A stretch of 23,695 nucleotides of DNA from DATGFB01 sp032160545. Its GTDB lineage: Bacteria > Actinomycetota > Actinomycetes > Mycobacteriales > Jatrophihabitantaceae. The notes under the pieces were generated by a model. That model had not been told where the DNA came from, ran no database searches, and saw only the letters and a program-made list of their open reading frames with translations. This document shows, piece by piece, positions 14,483 through 22,211 of this stretch (position 1 is the stretch's first letter; every line of letters starts with the position of its first letter). The stretch lies in the NCBI GenBank assembly GCA_032160545.1, contig JAVHVN010000097.1, positions 1 through 23,695 on the forward strand. Direction: 5' to 3'. Both the position numbers and the translations under genes were made by a program.

Positions 14483-15948
14483 CGGCGCCGTCCGGCGCGG
14501 ATGCCGTATTCGGACCACCGGCGCCGGACAGTGGCCAGGGTCGAATCGTCGAGCACGCACTCGGCGGGCCAGCCGCCCTCGCGGCGGTACCCCTCCGTCG
14601 GCAGCTTGCGCGTGGCGTCGATGCCCAGCTTGCCGCCGAAGAACTGCTCGTAGGCGGCGTGGTCGAGATGGTCGACCGGCCCGATGGTGTGCAGCGCGTC
14701 GTGCGCGTAGTCGACATTACCGAACGCGCGCCACGCGACCTCGGCGTAGTCGTGCACGTCGCAATCGGCGTCGACGACCACGATGAGCTTCGACAGGCTG
14801 AGCAGCCCGGCACCCCAGATCGCGTTCATGACCTTCTGCGCATGCTTCGGGAACCGCTTGTCGATCGACACGATGCAGCAGTTGTGGAAGACCCCGGCCT
14901 CGGGCAGGTCGTAGTCGACGATCTCGGGAATCGTCATCTTGATCAGGGGCAGGAAGATCCGCTCGGTGGCCTTGCCCATCGGGCCGTCCTCCTGCGGCGG
15001 GCGGCCTACGACGATCGACTGGTAGATCGCGTCCGTGCGCATCGTCATCGTCTCGACCCGCATGAACGGGAACGGCTCGACCGGTGTGTAGAACCCGGTG
15101 TGGTCGCCGAAGGGCCCTTCGGGCATGCGTTGGCCCGGCTCGACCCAGCCCTCGAGGACGACCTGGGCGGTGGCCGGCACCTGCAGGGGCACGCTCACAC
15201 AGTCGACGAGATCGACCCGGTCGCGCTGCAGGAACCCGGCCAGGAGGTACTCGTCGATGTCGCCCGGCAGCGGGGCGCTCGCCGAGTACGTGACCGCCGG
15301 CGGGCAGCCGAACGCGATCGCGACGGGCAACCGCTCACCGCGCCGCTCAGCGATCGCGGCGTGCGACGTCGAGTCCTTGTGGATCTGCCAGTGCAGGCTC
15401 ACCGTGCGCTCGTCCTGCAGCTGCAGCCGGTACATGCCGAGATTGCGCGCACCCGTCTCGGGGTGCATCGTGTGCGTGAGCCCGAGGTTGAGGAACACGC
15501 CGCCGTCGTCCGGCCACGACTTGATCCCCGGCAGCATCGACAGGTCCACCTCGTCGCCGCGCAGCACGATCTCGTGGCAGGGTGCCGCCGTGACGTGCCG
15601 GGGCGGCACGGCGCGCAACTGGGCCGCTTTGCCGAGTGCGTCCTTCAACCCGCCGAGCCCCTTGGGCAACTCCGGCTTGATCAGCTCGCCGATGCGCCGG
15701 CCGATCTCGTCCAGGTCGTCAACGCCGAGCGCCTTGGCCATGCGCCGGTGCGTGCCGAAGACGTTGATCGCGAGGGGCAGGCTGCCGCGCGTCGGGCGCT
15801 CGAACAGCAGCGCCGGGCCCCGCTCGCGCACGACGCGCTGCACTATGCCGGTGACCTCCAGGTGCGGGTCGACCGGCACGCGGACCCGGGCCAGGTCGCC
15901 GTCGCGTTCGAGCGCGTCGAGCAGCGCCTGCAGATCGGGATAACCCAC
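14479..15948 (-). CDS. mqnL: UbiD-family menaquinone biosynthesis decarboxylase
   Basis: 489 residues from GTG 15948. UbiD-family enzymes use prenylated FMN, supplied by a UbiX-type partner, to decarboxylate aromatic acids. In futalosine organisms this one acts on the naphthoate late in menaquinone synthesis. The conserved core is visible: GARNLGMYRLQLQDERTVSL with Arg174, then LEGWVEPGQRMPEGPFGDHT with Glu266 and Glu277, and HNCCIVSIDKRFPKHAQKVM. Length is normal for the SCO4490-like group. The symbol follows the use of mqnL for that Streptomyces gene and rests on memory. No UbiX-type gene is in the window. A GATACT box stands six bases before the GTG, suggesting a leaderless transcript. The 3' end overlaps mqnP by four bases. 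Confidence 0.92.
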   Translation of the reverse strand: MGYPDLQALLDALERDGDLARVRVPVDPHLEVTGIVQRVVRERGPALLFERPTRGSLPLAINVFGTHRRMAKALGVDDLDEIGRRIGELIKPELPKGLGGLKDALGKAAQLRAVPPRHVTAAPCHEIVLRGDEVDLSMLPGIKSWPDDGGVFLNLGLTHTMHPETGARNLGMYRLQLQDERTVSLHWQIHKDSTSHAAIAERRGERLPVAIAFGCPPAVTYSASAPLPGDIDEYLLAGFLQRDRVDLVDCVSVPLQVPATAQVVLEGWVEPGQRMPEGPFGDHTGFYTPVEPFPFMRVETMTMRTDAIYQSIVVGRPPQEDGPMGKATERIFLPLIKMTIPEIVDYDLPEAGVFHNCCIVSIDKRFPKHAQKVMNAIWGAGLLSLSKLIVVVDADCDVHDYAEVAWRAFGNVDYAHDALHTIGPVDHLDHAAYEQFFGGKLGIDATRKLPTEGYRREGGWPAECVLDDSTLATVRRRWSEYGIRAGRRR

Positions 15949-15954
15949 CCCGCC

Positions 15955-15960
15955 AGTATC
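15955..15960 (-). promoter_or_regulatory. Putative -10 box of the UbiD-type gene (leaderless)
   Basis: On the minus strand GATACT is followed by GGCGGG and then the GTG start. The six-base gap is the same as at mqnE, which supports a leaderless transcript for both menaquinone operons. Confidence 0.5.
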
Positions 15961-15973
15961 CCTGCGGGGTGCG

Positions 15974-16003
15974 CGCGCGGCGCCACGCGGGTGCCGCCGC
16001 GCG
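15974..16003 (-). terminator. Terminator hairpin after the secreted Cys-rich gene
   Basis: CGCGCGGCGCCAC (15974-15986) pairs with GTGCCGCCGCGCG (15991-16003), twelve of thirteen positions matched, around the loop GCGG. It lies nine bases past the stop of the gene ending at 16012 and upstream of the UbiD-type promoter, so it would insulate the two. There is no T-tract. Confidence 0.65.
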
Positions 16004-16011
16004 GGCGGCGT

Positions 16012-16935
16012 CTAGAAGACCATGCCGAAGGGCGTGACGCCCTTCGTGCGCACGCCGACGTCGAGGGTCTTCGTGACGCGTGCGCCGGTCGGCGAGCAGA
16101 AGCTCGAGCAGGTCACCCGCAACGAGTAGCTCTGCGTCGCCGCACCGCACTGGCCGCCGGCAAGCTGATCGATGCGCAGGAACAACCCGTTCGGCGGGTA
16201 GCTCGACGGGCCGAGGACGTCCGCGCTGACCGCTTCGCCCTCGATGCCACAGGCTGCGGCCCGCGCGTTCGGGAAGGCACGCACGGGCGAGATCGCGCTC
16301 GTCGGGATCATCTTGCCGGCGTTGCGGCCGCAGCCCGACCCGCACTTCACGTAACCCTGGAGGCTGCCGGTCGTCTGGGAGAACGCAGCGGGCGACGAGA
16401 GCGTCTGCGCCTCGGGCATGCGGATCGTCACGTCGTAGCTGCCACCCGCCGGGGCGACGACGTTGAACAGCTCACCGACGGTGCCGTAATAGGTCTCGTC
16501 GGTGTACTTGATCCGGTTGATCGGCTTCGCCGCGCTCACCTCGACCGAGGCGTAATGGACGCCGGCCGCCACGCAGAGCGGACCCCAGCTGCGCTGGCCG
16601 CCCTTGGCCGGGTCGCCGTACGCGGGAAGCGTCGAATTGACCCACTGCGTGTACGTGTACCCGCCGGCGGACGCGGAGCCGTCCGGTTTGAGCGCCCGGT
16701 AGTTGGCGTCCTGCAGCCCTACCCCGACGAACGCGTCGACCGAGTACGCGTGCGGGTAGGAGAAGATCTGCCCGCCGATCTTGGTGGGACGGGCCGAGGT
16801 GCACCCGGGCGCGACCGCCGCCGTCGCCGGGCTCGCCTGCCAGGCCACGCCGACGGACAGCAGCAGCACGAGGACCGTGCCGAGGCCGAGTGAGCGAAGG
16901 CCGCAGGACGGTCGGGAAGCGGTGGGCAGACGCAC
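16012..16935 (-). CDS. Secreted cysteine-rich protein of unknown function
   Basis: 307 residues from GTG 16935, with AAAGG about eleven bases upstream. A hydrophobic core at about 17-33 and a likely cleavage after ASPATA mark a Sec signal peptide. The mature part has eight Cys (45, 121, 198, 202, 229, 263, 276, 280), an even number in two close pairs (CGSGC and CSSFC), so up to four disulfides are possible. Aromatic-rich stretches such as IFSYPHAYSVDAFVGVG and GGYTYTQWVNSTLPAYG suggest a beta-rich extracellular domain. I do not recognise the family and see no catalytic motif or lipobox. It stands alone: a hairpin follows it, and the two-component genes upstream are divergent. Confidence 0.8.
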   Translation of the reverse strand: MRLPTASRPSCGLRSLGLGTVLVLLLSVGVAWQASPATAAVAPGCTSARPTKIGGQIFSYPHAYSVDAFVGVGLQDANYRALKPDGSASAGGYTYTQWVNSTLPAYGDPAKGGQRSWGPLCVAAGVHYASVEVSAAKPINRIKYTDETYYGTVGELFNVVAPAGGSYDVTIRMPEAQTLSSPAAFSQTTGSLQGYVKCGSGCGRNAGKMIPTSAISPVRAFPNARAAACGIEGEAVSADVLGPSSYPPNGLFLRIDQLAGGQCGAATQSYSLRVTCSSFCSPTGARVTKTLDVGVRTKGVTPFGMVF

Positions 16936-17053
16936 GGCGCAAAGCCTTTCACATCGGGACGAAGCGGGCGGGGCAACCTAAACGCGGCACCGCCCTCCGA
17001 GGGGACATCGGCTGTTGATCACCGAACCTGAGCCGCCACGGCAGTGCGCCCAG

Positions 17054-17059
17054 TACCGT
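17054..17059 (+). promoter_or_regulatory. Putative -10 box of the response regulator (leaderless)
   Basis: TACCGT is followed by seven bases and then the ATG at 17067. No ribosome-binding site precedes the gene, so a leaderless transcript is likely. The -35 region shows no clear consensus. Confidence 0.45.
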
Positions 17060-17066
17060 CGCGGCC

Positions 17067-17756
17067 ATGGCTCAGGTGCTGCTGGTGGAGGACGACGGGG
17101 CGATCCGCACCGGTCTCACCCGCGCCCTGCGCGACCAGGGCCACGGTGTCGCGGCGGTCTCCAGCGGCATGCCGGCGCTCACCGCGGCCGTCGAGCAGAA
17201 GCCCGACGTCGTGCTGCTCGACCTCGGCCTGCCCGACGTGGACGGCGCGGACGTGCTCTCGATGCTGCGCGCCGTGAGCGACGTGCCGGTCATCGTGGCC
17301 ACGGCCAGGGACGACGAGGCAGAGATGGTGCGCCTGCTCGATCTCGGCGCCGACGACTACATCATCAAGCCGTTCACGGCCGCGCAGGTGACCGCGCGCA
17401 TCCGCGCCGTGCTGCGACGGATGGGGCGCACCGACGAGGACCCCGTGATCACCGTCGGCGGCATCGTGATCGACACCCGCAGCTACGAGGTCACCGTCGA
17501 CGGACGCGAGATCGAGCTGGCCCGCAAGGAGTTCGAGCTGCTGCTGGCGCTCGCCCGTCGCGCCGGTGAGGTCGTCAGCAAGCGCGACCTGCTCGGCGAG
17601 GTCTGGCAACTGGCGTGGGGCGGGTCCGACCGCACGGTCGACGTGCACCTCTCGTGGTTGCGCCGCAAGCTCGGTGAGTCCGCTCGGGAACCGCGCTACC
17701 TTCACAGTGTTCGTGGCGTGGGGGTGCGTCTCAGCGCGCCAGAGGACGAGACGTGA
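17067..17756 (+). CDS. OmpR/PhoB-type response regulator
   Basis: 229 residues. The receiver domain (about 1-115) has the acidic pair in VLLVEDDGAI, the phosphoacceptor Asp52 in VVLLDLGLPDVDG, Thr79 in VIVATARDD and Lys101 in GADDYIIKPF. The winged-helix DNA-binding domain (about 130-225) has ITVGGIVIDTRSYEVTV, ELARKEFELLLALARRAGEV, VSKRDLLGEVW and RTVDVHLSWLRRKLG, ending with YLHSVRGVGVRL. All key residues are present, so it should be functional. It overlaps the kinase gene by four bases (GTGA at 17753), so the two proteins are a cognate pair. Its targets are probably the redox genes directly downstream, by position. Confidence 0.95.
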   Translation: MAQVLLVEDDGAIRTGLTRALRDQGHGVAAVSSGMPALTAAVEQKPDVVLLDLGLPDVDGADVLSMLRAVSDVPVIVATARDDEAEMVRLLDLGADDYIIKPFTAAQVTARIRAVLRRMGRTDEDPVITVGGIVIDTRSYEVTVDGREIELARKEFELLLALARRAGEVVSKRDLLGEVWQLAWGGSDRTVDVHLSWLRRKLGESAREPRYLHSVRGVGVRLSAPEDET

Positions 17757-19120
17757 GACGGCGCATCCTGCTGCTCGTCGTCGGCATGACGACGCTCGTC
17801 GTACTGGCCTTCGCGGTACCGGTCGGCGTCCTGCTGCACTCGGCTGTCGCGCAGCGCGCCGAGCACGCCACCATCGACCAGGCGAACTCGGTGGGCGCCT
17901 ACCTGCGCAGCGGCTCGCGCACGCAGGCGGACATCACCAACTACGCCACCCAGCTGTCGTCCAGTTCCGGGCGCCCCACCTCGGTCCGCATGCCCTCGGG
18001 TGCGATCGTGGGCTCGCCACCTCCTGGCGGACCACTCGACCTGCCGCAGAACGGGCCGCCCAGCAGCTCCGACGGCCGTTCCGGTGGTGGCCCGGACAGC
18101 GGACCGGGCGGCAGCGGACCGGGCACCGGACCGGACAGCGGGGCCGCCACGGCGGCGACCTTGCACCCGACCCCGGGCGGGCAGGTCGCCGAACTGTCGG
18201 TCGCCGGCGGCGACGGCAACCGGTACCTGGTGCTGGTCTACGTCTCGAACTCCGCGCTGCACGCCGGTGAAGCTGCCTGGTGGACGCTGCTGATCGCCGG
18301 CAGCATCGGCCTGCTGCTCGTCGGCGTCGTCGCCGCCGAGCTGCTCACCCGCCGCATCGTGCGGCCGCTCATCCGCACGGCGCAGACCGCCCACCAGCTC
18401 AGCGTGGGCGACACCGGCGCCCGTGCGCCGGTCGACGGACCGCGCGAGATCGCCCAGGTCGGCTCGGCGCTCAATCGGCTCGCCGACCGCATCGACGAGC
18501 TGATCGCCGAGGAGCGGGAGACGGTCGCGGACCTGTCACACCGGATGCGCACCCCGCTCACGGCGTTGCGCCTGGACGCCGAGGCGTTGCGTGACCCGGC
18601 CGAGTCCGAGCGCGTCGGCAGTCACGTCAGCGCGCTCGAACGCACGCTCACCGCGGTGATCCATGCCGCCCGCAGGCCGCAGCGCGAGGGGCGGATGCCC
18701 TCGTGTGACGCGACCGCGGTCGTGGGTGAGCGCGTCGAGTTCTGGTCGGTGCTCGCCGACGACCAGAACCGGACGAGCACGGTGCGGCTGCCCGGTGCCG
18801 CCCTGCCGGTCCGCACGTCAGCCGACGACCTCGCCGCCGCCGTGGACGCGCTGCTCGAGAACGTCTTCGCCCACACCGCCGAAGGAGTGCCGTTCACGGT
18901 GACGCTCGCGCCGACGCCCACGGGTGCGCGCCTCGAAGTCGCCGACGAGGGCGAGGGCCTCACCGCGGACGACCTGATCCGGGGGCGCAGTGACCGCGGC
19001 TCGAGCGGCCTGGGCCTCTCGATCGCCCGGCGCTGCGCCGAGGCCTCCGGCGGCTCGATGACCCTGGGCAGCGGCGCCTCGGGCGGAGCGGTGATCACGC
19101 TGGCCCTCGGCGCACCGTAG
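17753..19120 (+). CDS. Sensor histidine kinase
   Basis: 455 residues from GTG 17753. Membrane segments at about 4-28 and 177-197 flank an extracytoplasmic sensor part. The end of that part, about residues 88-133, is a low-complexity Gly/Pro/Ser stretch (GPPSSSDGRSGGGPDSGPGG) that looks like a flexible linker. A HAMP-like region follows (RRIVRPLIRTAQTAHQLSVG), then the H-box ADLSHRMRTPLTALRLD with His263. In the ATPase domain the N-box is ALLENVFAHT (Asn370), the G1 box VADEGEGL (Asp398) and the G2 box RGSSGLGLSIARR. It would phosphorylate the response regulator encoded just upstream. The signal cannot be deduced, but the linked genes suggest redox state or a metal. Confidence 0.94.
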   Translation: MRRRILLLVVGMTTLVVLAFAVPVGVLLHSAVAQRAEHATIDQANSVGAYLRSGSRTQADITNYATQLSSSSGRPTSVRMPSGAIVGSPPPGGPLDLPQNGPPSSSDGRSGGGPDSGPGGSGPGTGPDSGAATAATLHPTPGGQVAELSVAGGDGNRYLVLVYVSNSALHAGEAAWWTLLIAGSIGLLLVGVVAAELLTRRIVRPLIRTAQTAHQLSVGDTGARAPVDGPREIAQVGSALNRLADRIDELIAEERETVADLSHRMRTPLTALRLDAEALRDPAESERVGSHVSALERTLTAVIHAARRPQREGRMPSCDATAVVGERVEFWSVLADDQNRTSTVRLPGAALPVRTSADDLAAAVDALLENVFAHTAEGVPFTVTLAPTPTGARLEVADEGEGLTADDLIRGRSDRGSSGLGLSIARRCAEASGGSMTLGSGASGGAVITLALGAP

Positions 19121-19148
19121 CCAGTTCCCAGCACCGCTTAGGAAGGCC

Positions 19149-19177
19149 TTGACGTTGCACTGAGGCGCCCGTGATGC
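19149..19177 (+). promoter_or_regulatory. Possible promoter of the redox genes
   Basis: TTGACG (19149-19154), a 17-base gap and TGATGC (19172-19177) lie in the 79-base spacer after the kinase gene. The -10 is poor. Just upstream CTTAGGAAGGCC is a candidate site for the response regulator, but no second copy is visible. Confidence 0.3.
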
Positions 19178-19199
19178 GGCGGGGCCGATCGTGGTCGTC

Positions 19200-19481
19200 A
19201 TGAACACCCCAGGCAACCCGAACCGGCTCCTGCGTCGTGCCGCGATCGCCGGTGGCACCGCGGCGGTCGGGACGGTCGCACTCACCGGCGTCATCATCGC
19301 CGGCGTCGAGCACAGTGCGACGGCGAGCGCGACCACGAACGGAACCTCGAGCACGACGAACGACACCGGGTCGACCGGCTCGTCGAGCACCGGGACGAGC
19401 AACAGCGGCTCGACCGATACGGGCGGCATCACCGTTCCGCAGCAGAACGGCGCCGTCATGGGCGGGAGCAACGGGTCATGA
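19200..19481 (+). CDS. Small Ser/Thr-rich exported protein, first gene of the redox operon
   Basis: 93 residues from ATG 19200; GTG 19191 in frame would add three. The N-terminus reads NRLLRRAAIAGGTAAVGTVA followed by LTGVIIAGVEHSATASA: a twin arginine before a long uncharged segment, either a Tat-type signal peptide or a membrane anchor. The remaining 55 or so residues are almost only Ser, Thr, Gly, Asn and Asp (NDTGSTGSSSTGTSNSGSTD), ending GGITVPQQNGAVMGGSNGS, with no fold or cofactor motif. Its stop overlaps the ATG of the flavin transferase gene (ATGA at 19478), so the two are made together. It occupies the place where an FMN-binding partner might be expected, but a clear flavinylation motif is lacking. 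Function unknown. Confidence 0.7.
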   Translation: MNTPGNPNRLLRRAAIAGGTAAVGTVALTGVIIAGVEHSATASATTNGTSSTTNDTGSTGSSSTGTSNSGSTDTGGITVPQQNGAVMGGSNGS

Positions 19482-20416
19482 CCCGCCCGCCGGCGATGCA
19501 CGTGACCAAGGCGTGGAGCTGCACGGTGCGACTCGTCGTGGACGATCAGCGCGCCCTGCGCCGTGCCGCCACCGACCTCGAGATGCTGCTCGCCTCGGTG
19601 GACGCGGCCGCGAGCCGGTTCCGCGCCGACTCGGCGCTGTCGGTCGCCAACGCCCGGGCCGGCCGCCCGACCGCGATCCCGAAGATCCTGGTCCACCTGG
19701 TGGGCGCGGCACTCGACGCGGCACAGGTCACCGACGGCGCCGTCGACCCGACGGTCGGGCGCCAGCTCGAAGCGCTCGGCTACGACCGCGACTTCGCGGC
19801 GATCAAGGACGTGCCCCCGGCCCGTCACCCCCGGCGGGCTGAGTGGCGCGAGGTGCGCCTCGACCGGGAGGTAGGCCTGCTGACCGTCCCGGCCGGGGTG
19901 GCCCTCGATCTCGGGGCCACCGCCAAGGCGTTCGTGGCCGACCTCGCCGCGCGCAGCCTGCATCATCGGTACGACACGCCGGTGCTCGTCGAGCTGGGCG
20001 GTGACCTGGCCGTCGCGGGCGCGCGACCCGACGGCTGGCTGGTCTCGGTGGCCGAGCGGGAGAACGACCCCGGCCAGCTCGTGTCCCTCCGCTACGGCGG
20101 CCTCACCACCTCGACGACCACGATCCGGCGGTGGCAACAGGGCAACCGCACCGTGCACCACCTGCTCGACCCGCGTACCGGCGCACCGGCGGACACCTGC
20201 TGGCGCACCGCGTCCGTGTACGCCGAGACGGCACTCGCCGCGAACACCGCCAGCACCGCGGCGATCGTCCTGGGCGACCGCGCGCAGTCGTGGCTGGACC
20301 AGCGCGGCATCGCGTCCCGGCTGGTCGGCGTCGACGGCACCGTGACGACCACGGGAGCGTGGCCGACCCCGCCGGGGGCAGCGACGGCAGCGACAGCGGC
20401 ACCGGCAGCGGCATGA
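19478..20416 (+). CDS. apbE: FAD:protein FMN transferase, ApbE family
   Basis: 312 residues from ATG 19478. ApbE enzymes move FMN from FAD onto a Thr or Ser of a target protein, mostly in extracytoplasmic electron-transfer proteins. Family segments are present: SRFRADSALSVANA near the N-terminus, TDGAVDPTVGRQLEALGYDR, VALDLGATAKAFVADLAARS, VLVELGGDLAVAG and TSTTTIRRW with HHLLDPRTGAPAD. In the last conserved helix the sequence is AANTASTAAIVLG, with Asn256 where many ApbE proteins have the Mg-binding Asp. No signal peptide or lipobox is seen, unlike many ApbE proteins, so it should work in the cytoplasm. The last 15 residues are an Ala/Thr-rich tail. It overlaps both neighbours by four bases, placing it in one translational unit with the small exported protein and the membrane haem protein. 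Confidence 0.9.
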   Translation: MTRPPAMHVTKAWSCTVRLVVDDQRALRRAATDLEMLLASVDAAASRFRADSALSVANARAGRPTAIPKILVHLVGAALDAAQVTDGAVDPTVGRQLEALGYDRDFAAIKDVPPARHPRRAEWREVRLDREVGLLTVPAGVALDLGATAKAFVADLAARSLHHRYDTPVLVELGGDLAVAGARPDGWLVSVAERENDPGQLVSLRYGGLTTSTTTIRRWQQGNRTVHHLLDPRTGAPADTCWRTASVYAETALAANTASTAAIVLGDRAQSWLDQRGIASRLVGVDGTVTTTGAWPTPPGAATAATAAPAAA

Positions 20417-20979
20417 CCACCTGGTACATCGCGCGCGGCGCCGGGCTCTCGGCACTCGTGCTGCTGAGCATCTCGACCGGCATCGGCGCGCTCGTCAGCG
20501 CTCGCCTGCCCGGGCGTCCTTCGAGCCGGGTCATCGCCCAGTACCTGCATCGCACCGTCGCGAGCCTCGCCCTCGCCGTGCTGGGCCTGCACGTCACCGC
20601 GATCCTCGCCGACTCGTTCGCAAAGGTCGGCTGGCTGCACGCGCTCGTCCCGTTCACCGCGCAGTACCGCCCGTTCTGGGTGGGTCTCGGGACGCTCGCG
20701 GTCTACGCGTTCCTGCTCGTGGGCGTCACCGGCGCCCTGCGCGGCCGGATGGCCGGCACCGACAGCGGTGCGCGCAACTGGCGCCGCCTGCACGCCGCCG
20801 CGTACGCCGGGTGGGGCCTCGCGCTGCTGCACGGCCTGCGCTCCGGAACCGACAGCGGCGTCGGCTGGGTGCGCTGGCTCTATCTCGCCTGCCTCGTCGT
20901 CGTCGCCGGTTGCGTCACGGCGCGCGTGGTCGTGGGCGCTCCCCAGTCCGACACCCTCCCGATCGGAGCGCGCGCATGA
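20413..20979 (+). CDS. Ferric-reductase-like transmembrane haem protein
   Basis: 188 residues from ATG 20413, which overlaps the ApbE stop. Six hydrophobic segments are visible, at about 10-30, 46-66, 88-108, 125-141, 152-172 and possibly one partial. Two His pairs sit in two of them: His46 and His60 (LHRTVASLALAVLGLHV), and His127 and His140 (LHAAAYAGWGLALLHGL). Spacings of 14 and 13 residues are as expected for bis-haem coordination across the membrane in the ferric reductase/NOX-like family. There is no cytoplasmic FAD/NAD domain on this chain, so electrons must come from separate proteins; the NuoF-like protein and ferredoxin encoded next are the obvious donors. The final acceptor, perhaps ferric iron or a flavinylated protein, is inferred only. 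Confidence 0.87.
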   Translation: MTTWYIARGAGLSALVLLSISTGIGALVSARLPGRPSSRVIAQYLHRTVASLALAVLGLHVTAILADSFAKVGWLHALVPFTAQYRPFWVGLGTLAVYAFLLVGVTGALRGRMAGTDSGARNWRRLHAAAYAGWGLALLHGLRSGTDSGVGWVRWLYLACLVVVAGCVTARVVVGAPQSDTLPIGARA

Positions 20980-22211
20980 CCGCGACCCTCGACCGCCCCT
21001 CGTCCGCGGCAGCCGGCACACCCGTCTGGACGATCGGAGCCCCGCGCCTGCTCGCCGGGCTGGATCGCTTCCCGGTCATCGACTACCCGACGCACCTCGC
21101 GGTGCACGGGCCCATGCCCGGCAGCGACCTCGAGCGCGTCCTCACCCAGCTCGACGGGGTCGGCCTCGCCGGCCGCGGCGGCGCCGGCTTCCCGCTCGCG
21201 GCAAAGTTGCGCGCGATGCCCGCGCACGGCCGGCGCCGGGTCGTCGTCAACGGCACCGAGAGCGAGCCGGCGAGCCGGAAGGATCGGGTGCTGCTCACCC
21301 GCGCGCCGCACCTCGTGCTCGACGGCGCACTCGCCGTCGCGACCGCGCTCGGCGCGGCCGGCACCACCGTCGCGGTGCACGACGAGGCGGTCGCCACGGC
21401 CCTGCGAGCAGCGGTGGCCCAGCGCCCCGACCGGGTCGACGTGGTGGTGGTTCCCGGCGGATTCGTGTCCGGTGAGGCGCGCGCGGTCATCCGCTCCCTC
21501 GACGGCGGGCCGGCACTGCCGCCCGGCCGCCGAACGCCGCCGACCGAACACGGTGACCTGCTCGCCAACGCCGAGACCTTCGCCCAGGTCGCCGTCCTGC
21601 TGCGGCTCGGGTGGCGGCGGTTCGCCGAGACCGGGACGCACCACGAGCCGGGCACCACGCTGCTGACGGTCGGCGGTGCGGTCGGCCGTCCCGGAGTCGT
21701 CGAGCTGCCCCTCGGCACTCCGCTCGGCATCGTGCTCGCGGCGGCGCAGGCCGCCGTGGCGCAGGCGGTGGTCATCGGCGGCTACCACGGCGCGTGGCAT
21801 CCGCCGATCCCGCGGATCACGCTCGACCGCGCCGGCGTCGCGTCGGCCGGCGGTTCGTTCGGCGCGGGCGTGCTGCTCGTCGTCGACGAGCAGACCTGCG
21901 CTCTCGGTGAGCTGGCCGTGGCCACGAGATGGCTCGCCGACCAGTCCGCGGCCCAGTGCGGGCCGTGCCGCTTCGGCCTGCCCGCGCTCGCCGACGACGT
22001 CCACCAGCTCTACCGCGGTGCGCCGAACGCGGTCGAGATCGCGTTCCGGCACGTCCGGGCAGTCTCCGGCCGCGGCGCGTGCGCGCACCCCGACGGCGCC
22101 GCTCGTTTCGTCACGTCGGCGCTGCACATGCTGCAGGACGAGATCGAGCAGCATGCCCATGCCGGCACCTGCGGGCGCCCCGTCCTGAACCGGCTCGGCG
22201 TGACGGCATGA
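20976..22211 (+). CDS. NuoF-like NADH dehydrogenase subunit with altered Fe-S motif
   Basis: 411 residues from ATG 20976, overlapping the previous stop by four bases. The FMN/NADH-binding half shows GVGLAGRGGAGFPLAAKLRA (62-81) and VVVNGTESEPASRKDRVLL (89-107), counterparts of the NuoF GRGGAGFP and GDEGEPG-type motifs. An SLBB-like segment follows (LLTVGGAVGRPGVVELPLG). The C-terminal Fe-S segment reads SAAQCGPCRFGLPAL with Cys328 and Cys331, and a distant Cys369 in GRGACAHPDG. Standard NuoF has C-x2-C-x2-C plus a fourth Cys; here the first position is Ala325, so only three ligands remain. It probably takes electrons from NAD(P)H through FMN to the ferredoxin encoded next and the membrane haem protein. 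Confidence 0.9.
   Translation: MTATLDRPSSAAAGTPVWTIGAPRLLAGLDRFPVIDYPTHLAVHGPMPGSDLERVLTQLDGVGLAGRGGAGFPLAAKLRAMPAHGRRRVVVNGTESEPASRKDRVLLTRAPHLVLDGALAVATALGAAGTTVAVHDEAVATALRAAVAQRPDRVDVVVVPGGFVSGEARAVIRSLDGGPALPPGRRTPPTEHGDLLANAETFAQVAVLLRLGWRRFAETGTHHEPGTTLLTVGGAVGRPGVVELPLGTPLGIVLAAAQAAVAQAVVIGGYHGAWHPPIPRITLDRAGVASAGGSFGAGVLLVVDEQTCALGELAVATRWLADQSAAQCGPCRFGLPALADDVHQLYRGAPNAVEIAFRHVRAVSGRGACAHPDGAARFVTSALHMLQDEIEQHAHAGTCGRPVLNRLGVTA

Noticed and set aside
14659..16893. 744-codon open frame on the plus strand opposite the UbiD-type and secreted genes
   Set aside because: It is antisense to two well-supported genes and to a terminator hairpin, with Arg/His/Val-rich composition typical of a shadow.
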